64,000 nt of DNA from Gossypium raimondii. Lineage: Eukaryota; Streptophyta; Magnoliopsida; Malvales; Malvaceae. The stretch is from contig NC_068569.1 of NCBI RefSeq assembly GCF_025698545.1, positions 14,446,001 through 14,510,000 on the forward strand. The letters are read 5' to 3'. The notes beneath the pieces are model-generated. The model saw only the letters and a list, made by a program, of their open reading frames with translations. It made no database searches and was not told the DNA's origin. The translations under genes were made by a program, and so were the position numbers. Position 1 is the first letter of the stretch. Each line of letters starts with the position of its first letter. Positions 60,229 through 64,000 of the stretch are shown piece after piece.

Positions 60229-63200
60229 TCAAATGCTTGGCCTCACATTTAAACGAGATGCTAGCTTCTGACCCAACGATTTATCAGCCTGTATCATATG
60301 CCCATCACGGATAATACTATCAGTAAGCTAAGTCCAAAGGTTGGGCCTATAAAGCTCACACAGAGATATAAATTGACAAGTATTAACAGGAAAAAGCATT
60401 CAACCTGAGACCAGTATGTGATCCATATGCTGCGGATTTCATGAGTGACACGTGGATCAGACATGGCATCAACCCAGCGGTTGATGAATCGCTCTTGCCT
60501 AGTTGCAGCAAAAAAGAAACTCTGAGACTCGCATTTTTATTTATTCCATTTATTTTAATTTACAATAGTTGGGAACCCAATTATAACCTGTCTGGTGCCC
60601 AGGACCGGTATCTCTCTCCAGGCTGTTTGAAGTTGTTCTCCTTCTCAATAATGCACTGTGACCAAAAGACTTGATGAGTTCATTACTTCCAGAAACAAAA
60701 CATATAGCAATTTGTAGATAATATTTTAAAGTTGCATACTAAAAGTTTATAGAGACGAAGCAAAGCTTGAAAAGTTAAACAGAAATGAAAAAAGAAAAAG
60801 GGAATGTTTATCCCCTACCGTCTTCCCTATGCCTAGAAACCAGACAAACGTGCTGTTTTGCTATTGCTCATTGCATGGTTGGAAAGTAAAAATTACTTCC
60901 AATGCTGCTTTTGCAGCTTTTACATCAAAATTTAACAAAGTCAAATCAATGGTTTTGTGGAATAGGATTATGTAAAAACATACATATAAACTCATGCAAC
61001 TGAATAAAAAATGAACCACATTGCTAAAATTAGCTGAAATCACAAACACCACTTTGAAGAGGAACTGACCTTCTCACGCTTTCCAGTGCAAAGAGCAGGA
61101 GGGATAGGGAACCTCTCAGCATGACGGGAAGGATCATACCTTGAAGGGAAGTAATTTATCTGAAAAACAGCAGAATAGCATCTGATCAGAGCACTGATCA
61201 TCACAACTACAGAATGCAAGTTAAAGATCTGTGCTGCTCTTGTAAACAAACATATATATTTAATTCATCTCATTAGCACATTATGGAATCCATTATTTAC
61301 TAAGAGAAATTAATGGAAAAAGAGTAAAGTACCTCCTCATCCCTGTGCATAAAATTCATAAAACCTTCATGGTGATTGTTGTGATGAGCACACTTGGGAG
61401 CATTAGCCGGGAGCTGCAGATAGTTTGGTCCAAGCCTGTGCCTCTGGGTATCAGAGTAGGAAAAGACACGAGTCTGGAGCAACTTGTCATCTGAATAATA
61501 AATTCCAGGAACCACAATGGCAGGGCAAAATGCAAGCTGTTCATTTTCAGCAAAGAAGTTGTCAATGTTCTTATTTAAAACCAAGCGACCAACAGGCTGA
61601 AGGGGCAAGATGTCCTCAGGCCAGGTCTTGGTCACATCAAGTGGATCAAAGTCGAATCTTTGTTCGTGGTCAGGGTCGATTGTCTGGATAAAAAGCTTCC
61701 ACTCAGGATAATTGCCAGCTGCAATTGAGTCATAGAGATCCTGAGTGGCATGGCTGTGATTAGATCCTCCAACCTTGATTGCCTCTTCCTCTAGCAAGCA
61801 TTTGACTCCACAAGTGGGCTTCCAGTGGAATTTCACATAGTGTGCTTTCCCAGCCTTGTTTATCAGAGTATAGGTATTCACACCAGAACCTTCCATGTGT
61901 CTATAATCTTGAGGTACACCCAAGTCATCAAACAGGAAAGTGAACATGTGCAAGCTCTCGGGATGGTGTGAGAAGAAATCAAGGATCCTCCAATTCTCCT
62001 GGATGTGAGACTTGGGGTTGGGCTTAAGAGCATGGACCATATCAGGGAATTTCATTCCATCACGAATAAAAAAGACCGGGAAATTGTTTCCAACAAGATC
62101 AAAATTACCCTGAGTTTACATAAATAAATTTAGAATAGAAAGAGGCACGCAAGTTGGAGAAAAATCATATTTCAACGAAGTAATGCATTATAGACTCGGG
62201 ATTGTATTCACAAACTATGCCTTAAACCCAACAAAGACAATTATAAAATGAAATATATAAGAAAATCCTCAAAGCATGTTTTAACTTTTTAACTGATTTA
62301 GCAAAAGTTACAAGCACTCTAAAATTCTTTTTCCTTTACAAATTAGAATGCACTAAATGTGCCCTTTAGATTGCCAACCAGATTAGAGACAGAAAGGAGG
62401 TGGCAGGTGAACTCTTACCTCTCGGGTGTAAAACTTCACCGCAAAACCACGTGGATCCCTCAGGGTTTCAGGGCTTCCACGCTCATGGATGACAGTTGAG
62501 AAACGTACAATTACAGGGGTCTGAACTCCAGGGGCTCGCAGAAAATCTGCACATGTAAGCTGAGAAATGTCATGGGTGACCTCGAAGAAACCCTTTGCAC
62601 TGGCTCCCCTAGCATGGACAACACGTTCTGGAATCCTCTCTCTGTCAAAGTTGGCAAGCTTTTCCACCAGATGATAGTCCTCAAGGAGGATTGGACCTGT
62701 CAAAGAGGAAGTGTAGGATCCATATTGTTAACACCATGTATTCAAAAGAAAATTATTCCCACAAAGTGTTTCAACTGTCTTTCAAGTTTTATATAATTGA
62801 TTGACTAAAATGCTAGCTGCAAACCTCAGTCCCCCGCCCAACATGCAGAAAATGGAAGAATATTTGAGGTAATGCATTGCATGAAACTACTATATCAGCC
62901 ATATAATCAGATATGATAACATAAGCACACCATAACATCGAGGATGCAGATGCTGGTTATGGAAGATCGCTCAAAAAAAAATCATGACTGATAATCTTAC
63001 GGTCAAGGTAGTGAATTTTCTCATGGTAATAAAAAAGGAAATATACCTCTGGGTCCAACAGTAAGTGATGAGTTGTTGTTCCAAATTGGAGCACCAGAAT
63101 TGGTTGTCCAGAATGGGGAATTGAAAGCACTTGAAGGACGGTGCTGCATCATCCAATTCAGAATACCAATAAAAGAATGATTAGGCAGTAACTAAAGATA

Positions 63201-63613
63201 AAACTGCAGAGACGTGCAAAAAGAAAAAATACAACTTGTTTCATCAAACATCAAAGATATCATCAGAAAGAAGCTTGGTTGAAATGATTGATATTTTATG
63301 CTTGGAAGTGAAATATATTTCATGATTCCTCGTCGAATTCCCAATACCTCAAGAAACAAATCTTGAAGAACCCATGAGGAAGCAGGCAACAGTTTGTCAA
63401 AAAAGTCCAATTTAAAAAAAAGAAAAGAAAACAACAACAACAAAAACAAAGAAAAATCAACAAAGATGAAAGGAGGGACACATCACATTCGATTTGATTC
63501 AATGAGGAAGTTGATACATCAGAAAAAGAAATAGAGAGTCGAATTTAATCAAGCGAACGATTAAAATTACAATAATAGAAATAGAAGAAAGAGAATACCT
63601 TGTAGGGATCCAT
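60229..63613 (-). CDS. CAT: Catalase, peroxisomal, 492 aa, eight exons
   Basis: Exons 63613-63599, 63143-63047, 62696-62419, 62109-61333, 61159-61070, 60655-60588, 60498-60405 and 60288-60229 give 493 in-frame codons; 492 aa is the usual plant length. The 15-nt first exon encodes only MDPYK. Catalytic residues are at their standard positions: His65 (RVVHARGAS), Asn138 ([10 protein letters not shown]) and the haem-ligand Tyr348 (RVFSYSDTQ). The C-terminus [17 protein letters not shown] carries the internal QKL-type peroxisome signal region and the common catalase ending. The enzyme splits H2O2 in peroxisomes, mainly from photorespiration and fatty-acid oxidation. All residues look sound, so it should be functional. 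It sits at the place of CAT1/CAT3 next to NLP4 in Arabidopsis; I cannot say which class from one sequence. Confidence 0.97.
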
Positions 63614-64000
63614 AAGCAAAGGAAGAGCAGAGCAGGTAAAGGAGACGGAGGAAGTGAAATGTCGTGGTTTTGACGGAGTACAAATTTAGTTTGGTGGTTT
63701 TATTTTTATTTTTTTGGGACAAAAGTTCGGTGGTTTTAATGTTTTTCATCTCTCCTGTTAAGTGTTATATTATATGGTTATATAAAATATATATTATATG
63801 GTGTTTTTAGAAAGAAAAAAAAAGGGATAATAAATTTTTCCCTCCAAATTAAAAAAAATAATTTTAACTCTTATTTAATTTTTCATATTTTTAAATCTTG
63901 AATTTTTAATTTTCAATTTTTGTTGAACCATCTCGTAATGGATCAAAAATTAAGCTTTATTAACTTTGTTTATGTAGCATACATGTAGATTGCCATATGA
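63614..64000. promoter_or_regulatory. Catalase promoter region (proximal part)
   Basis: AT-rich DNA upstream of the catalase start, with TATATAA-like strings near 63775-63800. The promoter continues past the window edge. Confidence 0.4.

Overview
This is a plant nuclear window, almost certainly from a eudicot and most likely a cotton (Gossypium) or close Malvaceae relative. The evidence is: genes with many short introns and GT-AG junctions, plant-only families (GLR, NIN-like RWP-RK, P-class PPR, plant HMGB, 492-aa peroxisomal catalase), AT-rich intergenic DNA full of small inverted-repeat elements, and one MITE (about 20.1 kb) of a type I associate with cotton. The species call is inference.

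Layout, left to right. 1-1197 (-): the 5' exons of a GLR3-clade glutamate-receptor-like channel, cut by the window edge. 4.6-5.85 kb (-): a broken, intron-retaining relic of the 3' half of an EH-domain endocytosis gene (EH1/Pan1 type). 6.6-8.3 kb (-): an intronless P-class PPR gene. 9.6-19.75 kb (+): a complete 29-exon FANCJ/BRIP1-type Fe-S DNA helicase, reconstructed in frame to 1217 aa. 21.2-22.35 kb (+): a seven-exon HMGB gene. 23.1-31.7 kb: a transposon-rich block (composite hAT-like element, Tourist-like MITE, decayed Myb/SANT-like gene, 3.85-kb PIF/Harbinger-like element). 31.9-50.7 kb (+): three tandem, individually intact nine-exon bromodomain genes of the BRD1/BRD2/BRD13 (BRD9-like SWI/SNF subunit) family, 694, 688 and 683 aa. 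Between the second and third lies a fused scar made of a partial NLP gene and a partial Myb/SANT-like gene. 52.3-55.7 kb (-): an intact NIN-like protein (NLP4/5 type). 57.5-59.7 kb: a hAT-type element with a perfect 8-bp target duplication and a LINE relic. 60.2-63.6 kb (-): an intact eight-exon catalase.

The order EH1 relic - FANCJ - HMGB - bromodomain - NLP - catalase matches, as I remember it, the Arabidopsis chromosome 1 block At1g20760 (EH1) - At1g20750/At1g20720 (RAD3/FANCJ-like) - At1g20696/At1g20693 (HMGB3/HMGB2) - At1g20670 (BRD1) - At1g20640 (NLP4) - At1g20630/At1g20620 (CAT1/CAT3). The window is therefore best read as a conserved ancestral block that lost one gene to decay, tripled another, and took in transposons. 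These are independent plant genes, not an operon or a single pathway.

The most unusual points are: the intact tandem triplication of a chromatin-remodeller subunit with a readable recombination scar; a duplicated exon-9 splice acceptor kept in all three copies; a promoter difference between copies A/B and C; the EH1 relic at its syntenic position; and a paired CxxC/CxxC module at the C-terminus of the FANCJ homologue.
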